Shown: positions 38,076 to 47,228, counted from the first letter of the stretch. The stretch is DNA of 49,510 nucleotides from Pseudomonadota bacterium (GCA_021783995.1 JAJXTH010000016.1:1-49510), one strand, 5' to 3'. Numbers and translations: made by a program. The notes: a model not told the origin generated them from the sequence alone.

Positions 38076-38938
38076 GCATTCCTCTCTGGCGGTTCGACGC
38101 CTGCCGGCACCTTGTAGCGGTTGTAGCTCCAGAGGTACTGGGAAGGGCAGACCCTGATAATCTTTTCGAGCGCCCTGTTGATCTGCTCCGCGACGGGCTC
38201 TTCATTATTGAGCTGCAAGGGCTCGAAATGCATCACATAGCCGTGCTTTCTGCGTTCGGCGCAGACCATCAAAACCGTCGCATCGCTCGCCTCGGCAAGC
38301 CTGCCCACCAGCGTCATGGTGTAGGCGGGACGTCCAAAGAAATCCGCCCACACCCCCTCCCCTCCGCTCGGCACCTGGTCCGGCAAGAGACCTATGGTCT
38401 CACCGCGCTTTAGCGACTTGTACAGCAGACGCACCCCGCTAAGATCGGCCTTCGCAAGCCTGGCATTGCCTCTCCCCCGCCCCTTGCACATCGCGTCTTC
38501 CAGCCATTCGAGCCTGGGCTTGCGATACAGGATCACGATCGGGCGATGCTGCGCGCAGTATTGCCCAGCCAGCTCGAAGCAGCCCAGGTGCGGGGTGAGG
38601 TAGATCACGCTTTTGCCTTCCCTCTGAGCCGCCTCGAAATGCTCAAGCCCAACGCATTCCAGCACCCTGCCAAGCACCTTCTCGTAGGGCCTTCCCCAGA
38701 CCCAGGGAAGCTCCATGATGCCCTTGCCCGCCTCCCTAATAGAGGCCGAAAGCAGCCTTCTTCCTTCCTCGCTCTTCAGAGAATAGCCCGCCTGTTCCAG
38801 ATTTTCGCGGATGCGAGCCGCATAGCCAGGGGATGCGGCATAGGAGATGCGGCCCAGCACAGCCCCCAGCCCGTGCAGAATTCGCAAGGGAAAGAGAGAG
38901 AATAGACGGAAGATGAACTTGAAGAGGGAATTGGCCAT
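38072..38938 (-). CDS. lpxL: Lipid A acyltransferase family protein (first copy, HtrB/LpxL-like)
   Basis: This is a 288-residue inner-membrane-associated enzyme of the lysophospholipid acyltransferase family, working on lipid A. HX4E is present as [40 protein letters not shown] and the C-terminal [14 protein letters not shown] follow, all family hallmarks. The start MANSLFKF at 38938 gives the normal N-terminus, but its ribosome site is poor. Earlier in-frame ATGs run into metK, which is divergent across 72 bp. It heads the block acyltransferase-acyltransferase-ubiD-prc-parE-parC. Confidence 0.91.
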   Translation of the reverse strand: MANSLFKFIFRLFSLFPLRILHGLGAVLGRISYAASPGYAARIRENLEQAGYSLKSEEGRRLLSASIREAGKGIMELPWVWGRPYEKVLGRVLECVGLEHFEAAQREGKSVIYLTPHLGCFELAGQYCAQHRPIVILYRKPRLEWLEDAMCKGRGRGNARLAKADLSGVRLLYKSLKRGETIGLLPDQVPSGGEGVWADFFGRPAYTMTLVGRLAEASDATVLMVCAERRKHGYVMHFEPLQLNNEEPVAEQINRALEKIIRVCPSQYLWSYNRYKVPAGVEPPERNA

Positions 38939-38949
38939 ATAGGACAATG

Positions 38950-38978
38950 CTACCAAGTTTCGCGTGCTTTGGTAGAAT
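38950..38978 (+). promoter_or_regulatory. Inverted repeat over putative metK -10
   Basis: CTACCAA (38950-38956) is inverted as TTGGTAG (38969-38975), 12 bases apart, in the metK / acyltransferase intergenic region. The right arm overlaps TAGAAT (38973-38978), the best -10 for metK, 32 nt before its ATG. A dimeric regulator could bind here. No good -35 is seen, so sequence support for promoter and operator is modest. Confidence 0.4.
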
Positions 38979-39010
38979 GCGTTTTCTCTAATTTGATCGA
39001 GCGGGAAGCC

Positions 39011-40174
39011 ATGAGCGAATATCTGTTTACGTCCGAATCCGTTTCCGAAGGCCATCCGGACAAGGTGTCCGACCAGATTTCGGATGCGATACTTGACGCA
39101 ATTCTAGCGCAAGACCCGTATGCCCGGGTAGCCGCAGAGACTCTCACCAACACCGGGCTCGTGGTGCTCGCAGGCGAAATCACCACCACCGCGAACGTCG
39201 ATTATATCCAGGTCGCCCGCAACACGATCAAGCGCATAGGCTACGACAACACCGATTACGGCATAGACTACAAGGGCTGCGCGGTTCTCGTCGCCTACGA
39301 CAAGCAGAGCCCTGACATTGCACAGGGCGTGGACCGCGCATCCGACGACTACCTGAACCAGGGCGCAGGCGACCAGGGGCTGATGTTCGGCTATGCGTGC
39401 AACGAGACGCCAACCCTGATGCCGCTTGCGATCTATCTCTCGCACCTCATCGTGCAGCGCCAGGCCCAGCTGCGCCACGACGGCAGGCTGCCCTGGCTGC
39501 GCCCGGATGCGAAGTCCCAGGTCACGATACGCTATGTTGACGGAAAGCCCCACTGCATCGACACCGTCGTGCTTTCGACCCAGCATTCGCCCGAAATGAA
39601 GCTGGAGGACATCCGCGAGGCGGCGATCGAGGAGATCATCAAACCGATGCTGCCCAAGGAACTCGTCAAGGGCAACATCAACTATCTCGTGAACCCGACT
39701 GGCCGCTTCGTGATAGGTGGACCTCAGGGAGATTGCGGGCTGACAGGCCGCAAGATCATCGTAGACACCTATGGCGGCGCAGCGCCTCACGGCGGCGGCG
39801 CATTCTCCGGCAAGGATCCCTCCAAGGTGGACCGCTCGGCTGCCTATGCGGGACGCTATGTCGCGAAGAACATCGTCGCAGCCAACCTTGCAAGCAAGTG
39901 CCTAGTGCAGGTCTCTTACGCGATCGGCGTTGCAAAGCCGACCAGCGTGATGGTGGACACTTTTGGCACAGGCAGGATCTCGAACGAAAAGCTGACCGAA
40001 CTCGTGCTGCGCCACTTCGATCTCAGGCCCAAGGGCATCGTGAACATGCTGGATCTGTTGCGCCCGATCTACGAAAAAACTGCGGCCTACGGCCACTTCG
40101 GACGCGAGGAGCCCGAGTTCACCTGGGAGAGCATAGACAAGGCCGCAGCGCTCAGGGCCGACGCGGACCTGTAA
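39011..40174 (+). CDS. metK: S-adenosylmethionine synthetase
   Basis: MetK makes S-adenosylmethionine from methionine and ATP. The 387-residue protein has the expected motifs: [21 protein letters not shown] at the N-terminus, the potassium and ATP site [12 protein letters not shown], and [19 protein letters not shown] near the P-loop-like region. The ATG at 39011 is chosen because GGGAAG precedes it and the product starts MSEYLFTSE; an ATG at 38969 adds 14 unconserved residues. It is followed by the SAH riboswitch and ahcY, placing SAM supply next to SAH removal. Confidence 0.98.
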   Translation: MSEYLFTSESVSEGHPDKVSDQISDAILDAILAQDPYARVAAETLTNTGLVVLAGEITTTANVDYIQVARNTIKRIGYDNTDYGIDYKGCAVLVAYDKQSPDIAQGVDRASDDYLNQGAGDQGLMFGYACNETPTLMPLAIYLSHLIVQRQAQLRHDGRLPWLRPDAKSQVTIRYVDGKPHCIDTVVLSTQHSPEMKLEDIREAAIEEIIKPMLPKELVKGNINYLVNPTGRFVIGGPQGDCGLTGRKIIVDTYGGAAPHGGGAFSGKDPSKVDRSAAYAGRYVAKNIVAANLASKCLVQVSYAIGVAKPTSVMVDTFGTGRISNEKLTELVLRHFDLRPKGIVNMLDLLRPIYEKTAAYGHFGREEPEFTWESIDKAAALRADADL

Positions 40175-40182
40175 ACCTGCGC

Positions 40183-40188
40183 TATAAT
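40183..40188 (+). promoter_or_regulatory. -10 box for the ahcY riboswitch transcript
   Basis: A perfect TATAAT lies eight bases after the metK stop codon and ten bases before the riboswitch begins. A transcript starting near 40195 would contain the whole aptamer. The -35 region (about 40160-40165, inside metK) is weak. Confidence 0.6.
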
Positions 40189-40197
40189 CTTCACCCC

Positions 40198-40254
40198 TCG
40201 AGAGGTGCTGCAACGGTCCACTGACCGTCAGGCTCGATTGTTTCAACGGCACCT
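40198..40254 (+). promoter_or_regulatory. S-adenosylhomocysteine (SAH) riboswitch
   Basis: The leader of ahcY matches the SAH-responsive aptamer. The core AGGTGCTGCAACGG and the block CCGTCAGGCTCGA are present. Helix P1 pairs TCGAG (40198-40202) with CTCGA (40233-40237). P2 pairs ACGGTC (40213-40218) with GACCGT (40223-40228) around a four-base loop. The pseudoknot pairs AGGTGC (40203-40208) with GCACCT (40249-40254). Known members switch on SAH-clearing genes when SAH accumulates. The Shine-Dalgarno GGAG lies about 24 nt after the pseudoknot; I see no obvious terminator, so translational control is likely. Confidence 0.95.
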
Positions 40255-40286
40255 ATTCATTAATCATCCCAATGAATGGAGCTTAT

Positions 40287-41693
40287 ATGAACGCTGTTGA
40301 CAACAAGGACTACATCGTCGCCGACATGTCGCTTGCCGACTGGGGGCGCAAGGAACTGGCGATCGCCGAAATCGAAATGCCGGGCCTGATGGCGATACGC
40401 AAGGAATATTCCGCAAGCAAGCCCTTGAAGGGCGCGCGCATCACGGGCTCGCTACACATGACCATACAGACCGGCGTGCTGATCGAGACCTTGAAGGCGC
40501 TGGGCGCAGAAGTGCGCTGGGCTTCCTGCAACATCTATTCCACCCAGGACCATGCGGCCGCCGCGATCGCCGCGACAGGCACGCCCGTATTCGCCGTGAA
40601 GGGCGAGTCGCTCGCAGAATACTGGGATTACACCCACCGCATCTTCGAATGGAAGGACGGAGAACTTTCCAACATGATCCTGGACGACGGCGGTGACGCC
40701 ACACTTCTGCTGCATCTTGGCGCGCGCGCCGAAAAGGATCAAAGCATCCTGAACAACCCAGGTTCAGAAGAAGAAGTCTGTCTCTATGATTCGATCAAGG
40801 CCAAACTCGCGGTAGACAAAACCTGGTATTCCACGAGGCTTGCCGCAATCAAGGGGGTGACGGAGGAGACCACCACCGGGGTTCATCGCCTATACCAGAT
40901 GCACGAGCGCGGCGAACTCAAATTCCCCGCGATCAACGTGAACGACTCGGTCACCAAGTCGAAGTTCGACAACCTCTACGGCTGCCGCGAATCTCTGGTC
41001 GATGGCATCAAGCGCGCGACGGATGTGATGGTCGCTGGCAAGATCGCGGTGATCGCAGGCTATGGCGATGTGGGCAAGGGGTCGGCCCAGGCTATGCGCG
41101 CGCTTTCCGCTCAGGTATGGGTCACCGAGATAGACCCGATCTGTGCGCTGCAGGCCGCGATGGAAGGCTACCGCGTGGTCACGATGGACTATGCATGCGA
41201 GCATGGCGACATCTTTGTGACCTGCACCGGCAACTACCATGTGATCACGCATGAACACATGAAGAAGATGAAGAACCAGGCGATCGTCTGCAACATCGGC
41301 CATTTCGACAACGAGATCGATGTCGCATCCCTGAAGCAGTATAAGTGGGAGAACATCAAGCCCCAGGTGGACCATGTGATCTTCCCCGACGGAAAACGCA
41401 TCCTGCTTCTTGCAGAAGGCCGCCTGGTGAACCTGGGCTGCGGCACGGGACATCCTTCCTACGTGATGTCTTCCTCTTTTGCGAATCAGACGCTAGCACA
41501 GATCGAGCTCTACACGCGCACAAGCGAATATCCCATCGGCGTTTACACCCTGCCCAAGCATCTGGACGAGAAGGTCGCAAGACTGCAGTTGACCACGCTG
41601 AATGCACACTTGAGCGAACTGACCGACCAGCAGGCGGCTTATATCGGCGTGCCGAAGAGCGGCCCTTACAAGGCGGACCACTACCGGTATTAG
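40287..41693 (+). CDS. ahcY: Adenosylhomocysteinase
   Basis: AhcY splits S-adenosylhomocysteine into adenosine and homocysteine, relieving product inhibition of methyltransferases. The 468-residue NAD-dependent enzyme shows [17 protein letters not shown], the catalytic [11 protein letters not shown] segment, the Rossmann loop [13 protein letters not shown], and the C-terminal [10 protein letters not shown] that reaches into the neighbouring subunit. The ATG at 40287 is chosen because GGAG sits upstream; a second ATG at 40272 adds five residues. Expression is controlled by the riboswitch directly upstream. Confidence 0.98.
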   Translation: MNAVDNKDYIVADMSLADWGRKELAIAEIEMPGLMAIRKEYSASKPLKGARITGSLHMTIQTGVLIETLKALGAEVRWASCNIYSTQDHAAAAIAATGTPVFAVKGESLAEYWDYTHRIFEWKDGELSNMILDDGGDATLLLHLGARAEKDQSILNNPGSEEEVCLYDSIKAKLAVDKTWYSTRLAAIKGVTEETTTGVHRLYQMHERGELKFPAINVNDSVTKSKFDNLYGCRESLVDGIKRATDVMVAGKIAVIAGYGDVGKGSAQAMRALSAQVWVTEIDPICALQAAMEGYRVVTMDYACEHGDIFVTCTGNYHVITHEHMKKMKNQAIVCNIGHFDNEIDVASLKQYKWENIKPQVDHVIFPDGKRILLLAEGRLVNLGCGTGHPSYVMSSSFANQTLAQIELYTRTSEYPIGVYTLPKHLDEKVARLQLTTLNAHLSELTDQQAAYIGVPKSGPYKADHYRY

Positions 41694-41699
41694 GAACAG

Positions 41700-41778
41700 G
41701 ATTGAGGATGCAGGACTGAGGATCGAGCACTGAAAAACGAATTTGCACTGCTCTTAACTCAATCCTGAATCCCCGATC
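41700..41778. repeat. Opposed heptanucleotide repeat arrays
   Basis: Between ahcY and the membrane-protein gene, five 7-base units run on the plus strand (41700-41734): GATTGAG, GATGCAG, GACTGAG, GATCGAG, CACTGAA. Three more units lie on the minus strand (41778-41758): GATCGGG, GATTCAG, GATTGAG. The 7-base phase holds within each array. The outer units are exact inverse copies (GATTGAG at 41700-41706 and CTCAATC at 41758-41764), so the transcript could fold into a long imperfect hairpin. Function is unknown; transcript processing or attenuation inside the methyl-cycle operon is possible. Confidence 0.7.
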
Positions 41779-41791
41779 CTATATTGCAAAC

Positions 41792-42145
41792 ATGAAGCTG
41801 CTCCTGATCTGGATACTGAACGCGCTGGCGCTGATCGCCGTGGCGAACTACGTGCCGGGCATCCGCGTCGATGGCTTCTCCGCAGCCCTGGTTGCAGCCC
41901 TCGTGCTGGGCCTGGTGAACACCATGATAAGGCCCCTGCTTGTGCTGCTCACGCTGCCCGTGACGATGCTCACACTTGGCCTCTTCATCTTCGTGATCAA
42001 CGGGCTTCTGTTCTGGTTCGTGGGCTCGGTGCTACGCGGCTTCATCGTAGACAGTTTCTGGCACGGCGTACTGGGCGCGCTGCTCTACAGCATATTTTCC
42101 TGGGCGCTTTCGGCAGCAGCAACGCAATTGATGAGAAAATCATGA
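41792..42145 (+). CDS. Phage holin family 4-like / YvlD-type membrane protein
   Basis: This is a 117-residue inner-membrane protein of almost only hydrophobic helices: about 2-20, 28-50, 55-80 and 90-112. The pattern GLVNTMIRPLLVLLTLPVTMLTLGLFIFVINGLLFWFVG is typical of the family. Despite the holin name the family is mostly chromosomal and of unknown function. A place between ahcY and metF recurs in betaproteobacteria as far as I recall. It overlaps metF by ATGA. No lysis or phage genes are nearby. The ribosome site before the ATG is weak. Confidence 0.85.
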   Translation: MKLLLIWILNALALIAVANYVPGIRVDGFSAALVAALVLGLVNTMIRPLLVLLTLPVTMLTLGLFIFVINGLLFWFVGSVLRGFIVDSFWHGVLGALLYSIFSWALSAAATQLMRKS

Positions 42146-42966
42146 AACACATCAGCTTTGAATTCTTCCCGCCCCAGACCAGCGAAGGCGCGGAAAAGCT
42201 CGCGCATACCTGCTCACAGCTGGCGACACTCAAGCCCGAATTCTTCTCGGTGACCTTCGGTGCGGGAGGATCCACCCGGGACCGCACGCTCAACACCGTG
42301 AAGGAAATCAGGGCTCAAGGCTTTGACGCAGCCCCCCATCTTTCCTGCGTGGGTTCCACGCGGGAAAATATCGCCGGGATCCTTTCCACCTACAAGGAGG
42401 CCGGCATCAATCGCATCGTGGCCCTGCGCGGCGACCTGCCCTCCGGAATGGCGACGGTCGGCGAATTCCAGTATGCCAACGAGCTCGTCGAATTCATCCG
42501 CAAGGAGACCGGGGATCATTTCCATCTTGAAGTCGCGGCCTATCCCGAGGTGCATCCTCAGGCAAGGTCCGCCAGGGACGACCTCATCAACTTCAAGAAG
42601 AAGCTCGATGCGGGCGCGAATTCCGCGATCACCCAGTACTTCTACAACGCCGACAGCTATTTTCATTTCGTCGACGAGTGCCGGAGTATGGGGATCACAG
42701 CGCCCATCGTTCCCGGCATCATGCCCATCGTGCGCTATACGCAGCTCGCGCGCTTCTCGGACGCATGCGGCGCGGAGATTCCGCGCTGGATGAGAAAGAC
42801 GCTCGAGGGATTTGGCGACGACGGCGAATCGGTGCAGGCGTTCGGACTCGACACAGTGACCCATCTTTGCGAACAGCTGCTCGCAGGCGGAGCGCCGGGT
42901 CTGCATTTCTATACGCTCAATCAGGCGAGGCCCAGCATGGCCATCCTTGAAAGGCTCAAATCATGA
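42142..42966 (+). CDS. metF: Methylenetetrahydrofolate reductase
   Basis: MetF reduces 5,10-methylene- to 5-methyltetrahydrofolate, giving the methyl group that remakes methionine from the homocysteine released by AhcY. The 274-residue FAD enzyme has ISFEFFPPQT at the start, FFSVTFGAGGSTRD with the catalytic region, HLSCVGSTRENI, ALRGDLPSG and QYFYNADSYF, all conserved. It is slightly shorter than E. coli MetF (296), as is usual in this group. ATGA overlaps on both sides tie it into one operon with the membrane protein and the U32 gene. Confidence 0.97.
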   Translation: MKHISFEFFPPQTSEGAEKLAHTCSQLATLKPEFFSVTFGAGGSTRDRTLNTVKEIRAQGFDAAPHLSCVGSTRENIAGILSTYKEAGINRIVALRGDLPSGMATVGEFQYANELVEFIRKETGDHFHLEVAAYPEVHPQARSARDDLINFKKKLDAGANSAITQYFYNADSYFHFVDECRSMGITAPIVPGIMPIVRYTQLARFSDACGAEIPRWMRKTLEGFGDDGESVQAFGLDTVTHLCEQLLAGGAPGLHFYTLNQARPSMAILERLKS

Positions 42967-44306
42967 TGCACGCCCCTGAACTTCTTTTGCCGGCGGGCAC
43001 GCTGGAGAAAATGCGCGCCGCATACGCCTTCGGCGCGGATGCGGTTTATGCAGGACAGCCGCGTTATTCATTGCGCGCGCGCAACAACGAGTTCAAGCTC
43101 GAGGAATTGCGTACGGGGATTCTTGAAGCGCATCAACTCGGCAAGAAACTCTTCGTCGCAAGCAACCTGATGCCGCACAACGCCAAGGTCAAGACCTACA
43201 TGGCCGACATGGAACCCGTGATCGAGATGAAACCCGATGCGCTGATCATGGCCGATCCCGGACTCATCGCGATGGTGCGCGAACGCTGGCCGGAAATACC
43301 CGTGCACCTTTCCGTCCAGGCCAACACCGTGAACTATGCGGCGGTGAAATTCTGGAAATCCCTGGGACTGGAACGCGTGATCCTGTCTCGCGAATTATCT
43401 CTCGACGAGATCGAGGAAATCCGCCAGCAATGCCCGGACATGGAACTCGAAGTCTTCGTGCACGGCGCACTCTGCATCGCCTATTCCGGGCGCTGCCTGT
43501 TATCTGGCTACTTCAACCACAGGGATGCAAACCAGGGCACCTGCACCAATTCATGCCGCTGGGACTACAAGGTGGACAGCGCCGTTGAAAACGGCACCGG
43601 CGAAATCGAAAAGATCGACTTCGATTTCGACCGCGCCCTGAGCAAAAGCGCGCTCTCCGATTGCGGTTCTCAGCCCCGCCATCCCAAGGCAGATCGCGTC
43701 TACCTGATCTCCCGCCAGGATCACCCTGAAGAACTGATGCCCGTGATGGAGGACGAGCACGGCACCTACATCATGAACTCCAAGGATCTTCGGGCCGTCG
43801 AGCACGTGGAGAGGCTAGTCAAGATCGGCATCGATTCGCTCAAAGTGGAAGGCCGCACCAAGTCCCTCTATTACGTCGCGCGTACCGCCCAGGTGTACCG
43901 TCAGGCGATAGACGACGCGGTAGCAAACCGCCCATTCAACCTGAGTTTGCTGGGCGCACTGGATGCGCTGGCGAACCGCGGTTACACGGATGGCTTTTAC
44001 GAGCGCCATCATACGCATGAGCAGCAAAACTACATGCGCGGCCATTCGGAGAGCACGCGCCAGCAGTATGTGGGCGACATCGTCTCATGCAGCGAAGGCT
44101 ATGCGAGGATAGACGTGAAGAACAGATTCCAGGTCGGAGACAGGCTTGAGATCATCCATCCGGCAGGCAACAGGATCATAGAACTCATGGAGATGCAAAG
44201 CATGGAAGGCGAAACACTCGAAATCGCGCCAGGCAGCGGCCATTCCGTGCGCATCCCGCTCAATGGCAGCTATGAAAAGGGCATGATTGCGAGATTCCTC
44301 TCATGA
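42963..44306 (+). CDS. trhP: Peptidase U32 family protein, YegQ/TrhP-like tRNA hydroxylation factor
   Basis: The 447-residue cytosolic protein (E. coli YegQ 453) belongs to the U32 group now linked to tRNA and ubiquinone hydroxylation rather than proteolysis. TrhP helps form 5-hydroxyuridine at tRNA position 34 using a prephenate-derived step. Visible hallmarks are ELLLPAGTLEKMRAAYAFGADAVY, HLSVQANTVN, the cysteine cluster SGRCLLSGYFNHRDANQGTCTNSCRW and LKVEGRTKSLYYVA. Cysteines in that cluster probably hold an Fe-S centre. It overlaps metF and the YhcH-family gene. Other U32 members (UbiU, RlhA) are alternatives, but length and motifs favour YegQ. Confidence 0.88.
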   Translation: MMHAPELLLPAGTLEKMRAAYAFGADAVYAGQPRYSLRARNNEFKLEELRTGILEAHQLGKKLFVASNLMPHNAKVKTYMADMEPVIEMKPDALIMADPGLIAMVRERWPEIPVHLSVQANTVNYAAVKFWKSLGLERVILSRELSLDEIEEIRQQCPDMELEVFVHGALCIAYSGRCLLSGYFNHRDANQGTCTNSCRWDYKVDSAVENGTGEIEKIDFDFDRALSKSALSDCGSQPRHPKADRVYLISRQDHPEELMPVMEDEHGTYIMNSKDLRAVEHVERLVKIGIDSLKVEGRTKSLYYVARTAQVYRQAIDDAVANRPFNLSLLGALDALANRGYTDGFYERHHTHEQQNYMRGHSESTRQQYVGDIVSCSEGYARIDVKNRFQVGDRLEIIHPAGNRIIELMEMQSMEGETLEIAPGSGHSVRIPLNGSYEKGMIARFLS

Positions 44307-44749
44307 TCTTCTCGACCCTTTCCCAGTCCAACAGGTATGCAGCCCTGCATCCCCTTTTCCCTCAGGCCTTCGACTACATACGCGACACTGATCTCGATGC
44401 GCTCTCGCCCGGGATCCATCAGATCGTCGAAGGCAAGCTCTTTGCCATCGTGGAACATCTCGATGGACGAGCGAAGGAGTCGGCAAAGCTCGAAGCACAC
44501 CGGAAGCACATCGACATACAGATGGTCTTAAGCGGAGACGAGACGATGGGCTGGAGGACGCTTTCCGAATGCCACAACCCGGTCGACGAATACAGCACAG
44601 AGCGCGACATACGTTTCTTCAACGATACACCTGCTTCCTGGGTGCAGGTGCCGCCCAACTGCTTCTGCATCTTCTTCCCCGAGGACGCGCATGCACCTCT
44701 GGTTGGAGCAGGAAAAATCAAGAAGGTGATCTTCAAGATCGCAGTCTGA
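44303..44749 (+). CDS. YhcH/YjgK/YiaL family (DUF386) protein
   Basis: This 148-residue cupin-like protein belongs to the family that includes YhcH and the beta subunit of evolved beta-galactosidase. Some members act on sugars, for instance as anomerases. The core EAHRKHIDIQMVLSGDETMGW (near 66-86) and the FFPEDAHAPL motif near 126-135 carry the conserved metal-ligand histidines and acidic residues. There are no sugar genes nearby. Instead it overlaps the U32 gene by 4 bp in a methyl-cycle operon, so its substrate here is unclear. Confidence 0.88.
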   Translation: MIFSTLSQSNRYAALHPLFPQAFDYIRDTDLDALSPGIHQIVEGKLFAIVEHLDGRAKESAKLEAHRKHIDIQMVLSGDETMGWRTLSECHNPVDEYSTERDIRFFNDTPASWVQVPPNCFCIFFPEDAHAPLVGAGKIKKVIFKIAV

Positions 44750-44757
44750 GCGTCGGT

Positions 44758-44763
44758 TATAAT
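44758..44763 (+). promoter_or_regulatory. -10 box upstream of ridA
   Basis: A perfect TATAAT starts eight bases after the preceding stop codon and lies 26 nt before the ridA ATG at 44790. The -35 is weak: TTCAAG is 20 bp upstream. It suggests that ridA-recG-ubiC has its own start of transcription. Confidence 0.5.
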
Positions 44764-44789
44764 GTCCCATCTGACAAAGGATGGACAAC

Positions 44790-45173
44790 ATGGCAAACAA
44801 GCAATTCATACAGACACCCGATGCGCCCGCCGCGATAGGCACCTATTCCCAGGCGATAAAAGTCAAGGACATCGTTTACCTCTCGGGCCAGATCGGCCTG
44901 GATCCTGCCACCATGCAGATGGTCGATGGCATAGATGAACAGATACACCGGGTATTCAGGAATCTTCAGGCCGTCTCGAAAGCGGCCGGGGGCAGCCTCG
45001 ACGACCTCGTGAAGCTCAATGTCTATCTCACCGATCTCGGCAATTTCGCCAAGGTGAACGAGATCATGGCAGGCTATTTCGAGCAGCCTTATCCCGCGCG
45101 CGCTGCAGTCGGCGTGTCTGCACTTCCGCGCGGCGCGCTGGTGGAAATGGACGGCGTGCTGGTGATGGCATAA
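44790..45173 (+). CDS. ridA: Reactive intermediate deaminase RidA
   Basis: RidA hydrolyses reactive enamine/imine intermediates, such as 2-aminoacrylate from PLP enzymes, before they damage other enzymes. The 127-residue trimeric protein (E. coli 128) shows [14 protein letters not shown] at the N-terminus, [11 protein letters not shown] in the middle, and the catalytic arginine region [21 protein letters not shown] at the C-terminus. The ATG at 44790 is preceded by AAGGA at a suitable distance; an ATG at 44781 lies too close to that site. recG follows after 15 bp. Confidence 0.96.
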   Translation: MANKQFIQTPDAPAAIGTYSQAIKVKDIVYLSGQIGLDPATMQMVDGIDEQIHRVFRNLQAVSKAAGGSLDDLVKLNVYLTDLGNFAKVNEIMAGYFEQPYPARAAVGVSALPRGALVEMDGVLVMA

Positions 45174-45188
45174 GGGCGTCAGCGCGCA

Positions 45189-47228
45189 TTGGCAGCCCCC
45201 TCAAAAATCCCGCCCGCCACGCTTGCCAGACTTGCGAAACTTGGCATACGACACCGCGCAGATCTGTTGCTGCACCTGCCGCTACGCTACGAGGACGAGA
45301 CCAGGCTTGAGCCTATAGAAACCGCGGAGCCCGGAAGAACGATGCAGGTTCAGGGCGTGATCACGCATAGCGAGATCGCATTCCGCCCGCGCCGCACGCT
45401 GCTGTGTCGACTGCGCGACGAAACCGGCGAGCTTGCCTTGCGCTTCCTGCATTTCTATCCCAGCCAGACCAGCATGCTTGCCAAGGGTCAGCATATTCGT
45501 GCGATAGGTGAAGTGCGCATGGGATTTCACGGGCTCGAGATGGTCCATCCCAAATGCAGCAAGACAGAAGCGGACACGCCTCTGAAGATCAGCCTGACCC
45601 CGGTCTATCCCACGACGGCAGGCCTTTCGCAAACGGCGCTGCGCAAGCTGATCGCGAATGCACTCGAGGTCATCTCCATGCCTGAACACCTGCCGGAGTA
45701 TCTTCGAATGAGGCTAAAGCTTTGGGATTTTTCGGAAAGCGTGAAGATTCTGCACAATCCCGCGCCCGACACACCTGCAGCATCACTGGAAGACCGCTCT
45801 CATCCCGCATGGCGGCGCATCAAGTTCGACGAGCTCCTCGCCCAGCAGATCTCGATGCGCGTGCATCACAATGAGCGCAGCGCCCGCAAGGCGCACGCAC
45901 TAAAAGCGAAGGGGCATTTCGGCGAGGCGCTTCTGAAGAGCCTGCCTTTCAATCTGACCTCGGCTCAGCAGAAGGTTGCAAAGGAGATAAGCATCGACCT
46001 GGAAAAGCCCCATCCCATGCAGCGCCTGCTTCTGGGCGATGTGGGAAGCGGCAAGACCATCGTTGCAGCGCTCGCCGCGCTCCAGGCGATCGAGAACGGC
46101 TACCAGGTCGCCTTCATGGCGCCCACCGAGATCCTGGCAGAGCAGCATTACCTCAAACTTTTGGACTGGCTAACCCCGCTCGGCATCACTCCGGTCTGGC
46201 TTTCCGGCAGCCTGAAGCAGAAGGAGAAGAGGCTGGCCGCTGAAAGAATCGCATCGGGAGAGACACTGCTCGCGATAGGCACGCATGCGCTTTTCCAGCA
46301 GCAGGTCGGCTTTTACAGGCTGGGGTTGGTCATCGTCGACGAGCAGCACAAGTTTGGCGTAGGGCAGCGCTTGGCGCTCCACGAGAAGGGCAAGGAAAAA
46401 ACCGTCGAGCCTCATCAGCTGATGATGAGCGCGACACCGATACCCAGAACGCTCGCGATGAGCTATTACGCGGATCTCGACGTCTCGGTGATAGACACTC
46501 TTCCTCCTGGCCGCACGCCCGTGACCACCAAGCTCGTCAGCGATGCTCGGCGAGAAGAGGTGTTCGAGAGGGTGAGAAGCGCCTGCCTTGCAGGGCAACA
46601 GGCATACTGGGTATGCCCGCTGATCGATGAATCCGAGACGCTCGAGCTGCAAAGCGCAATGGAGACCTATCGGCAGCTATGCATCGCCTTTCCTGAATTG
46701 CGCGTGGGTCTTGTCCACGGCAGGATGGAAAGCTCGGAAAAAGCGCATGTGATGAACGCGTTCAAGGCGGGCGCCCTGCAGCTCCTGGTCGCAACCACGG
46801 TCATCGAGGTGGGCGTGGACGTCCCGAATGCAAGCCTGATGGTGATCGACCATGCTGAGCGCATGGGGCTGGCTCAACTGCATCAGCTGCGCGGGCGCGT
46901 GGGGCGAGGTGCTCAGCATAGCCTTTGCATCCTGCTCTTTCAGCAACCGCTCTCAGAACTCGCCAGAACGAGGCTTAAGGTGATTTTCGAGAATACAGAC
47001 GGCTTCGCGATCGCAGAACAGGACCTGATACTGCGCGGCCCGGGAGAGCTTCTGGGGGCAAGGCAAAGCGGTGTGGCGATGCTGCGTTTCGCCGACATCA
47101 ATGCGGACGAGGATCTGCTGGAGCATGCGAGGGCGACGGCCGACCTGTTGCTTCGCGACCATCCGGATGCGGCGCGCGGCTACCTGCAACGCTGGATGGC
47201 GAAGAAACATGAGTTTCTCCATGCCTGA
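45189..47228 (+). CDS. recG: ATP-dependent DNA helicase RecG
   Basis: RecG remodels stalled replication forks and branched DNA. The 679-residue protein (E. coli 693) has the N-terminal wedge/OB domain (about 50-150). The helicase motifs are GDVGSGKT (Walker A), MAPTEILAEQH, VDEQHKFGVGQR, MSATPIPRTLAMS, VATTVIEVGVDVPNA and QLRGRVGRG. The start is TTG at 45189, with AAGGG about 12 nt upstream and no better in-frame ATG before the conserved region; a few residues of uncertainty remain. The 3' end overlaps ubiC. Confidence 0.96.
   Translation: MAAPSKIPPATLARLAKLGIRHRADLLLHLPLRYEDETRLEPIETAEPGRTMQVQGVITHSEIAFRPRRTLLCRLRDETGELALRFLHFYPSQTSMLAKGQHIRAIGEVRMGFHGLEMVHPKCSKTEADTPLKISLTPVYPTTAGLSQTALRKLIANALEVISMPEHLPEYLRMRLKLWDFSESVKILHNPAPDTPAASLEDRSHPAWRRIKFDELLAQQISMRVHHNERSARKAHALKAKGHFGEALLKSLPFNLTSAQQKVAKEISIDLEKPHPMQRLLLGDVGSGKTIVAALAALQAIENGYQVAFMAPTEILAEQHYLKLLDWLTPLGITPVWLSGSLKQKEKRLAAERIASGETLLAIGTHALFQQQVGFYRLGLVIVDEQHKFGVGQRLALHEKGKEKTVEPHQLMMSATPIPRTLAMSYYADLDVSVIDTLPPGRTPVTTKLVSDARREEVFERVRSACLAGQQAYWVCPLIDESETLELQSAMETYRQLCIAFPELRVGLVHGRMESSEKAHVMNAFKAGALQLLVATTVIEVGVDVPNASLMVIDHAERMGLAQLHQLRGRVGRGAQHSLCILLFQQPLSELARTRLKVIFENTDGFAIAEQDLILRGPGELLGARQSGVAMLRFADINADEDLLEHARATADLLLRDHPDAARGYLQRWMAKKHEFLHA

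Noticed and set aside
41700-41778. CRISPR array
   Set aside because: Units are 7 bases, degenerate and contiguous with no spacers; no cas genes are present.
41792-42145. Prophage remnant suggested by the holin-like protein
   Set aside because: The family is common in chromosomes; neighbours are ahcY and metF, with operon overlaps and no phage genes.
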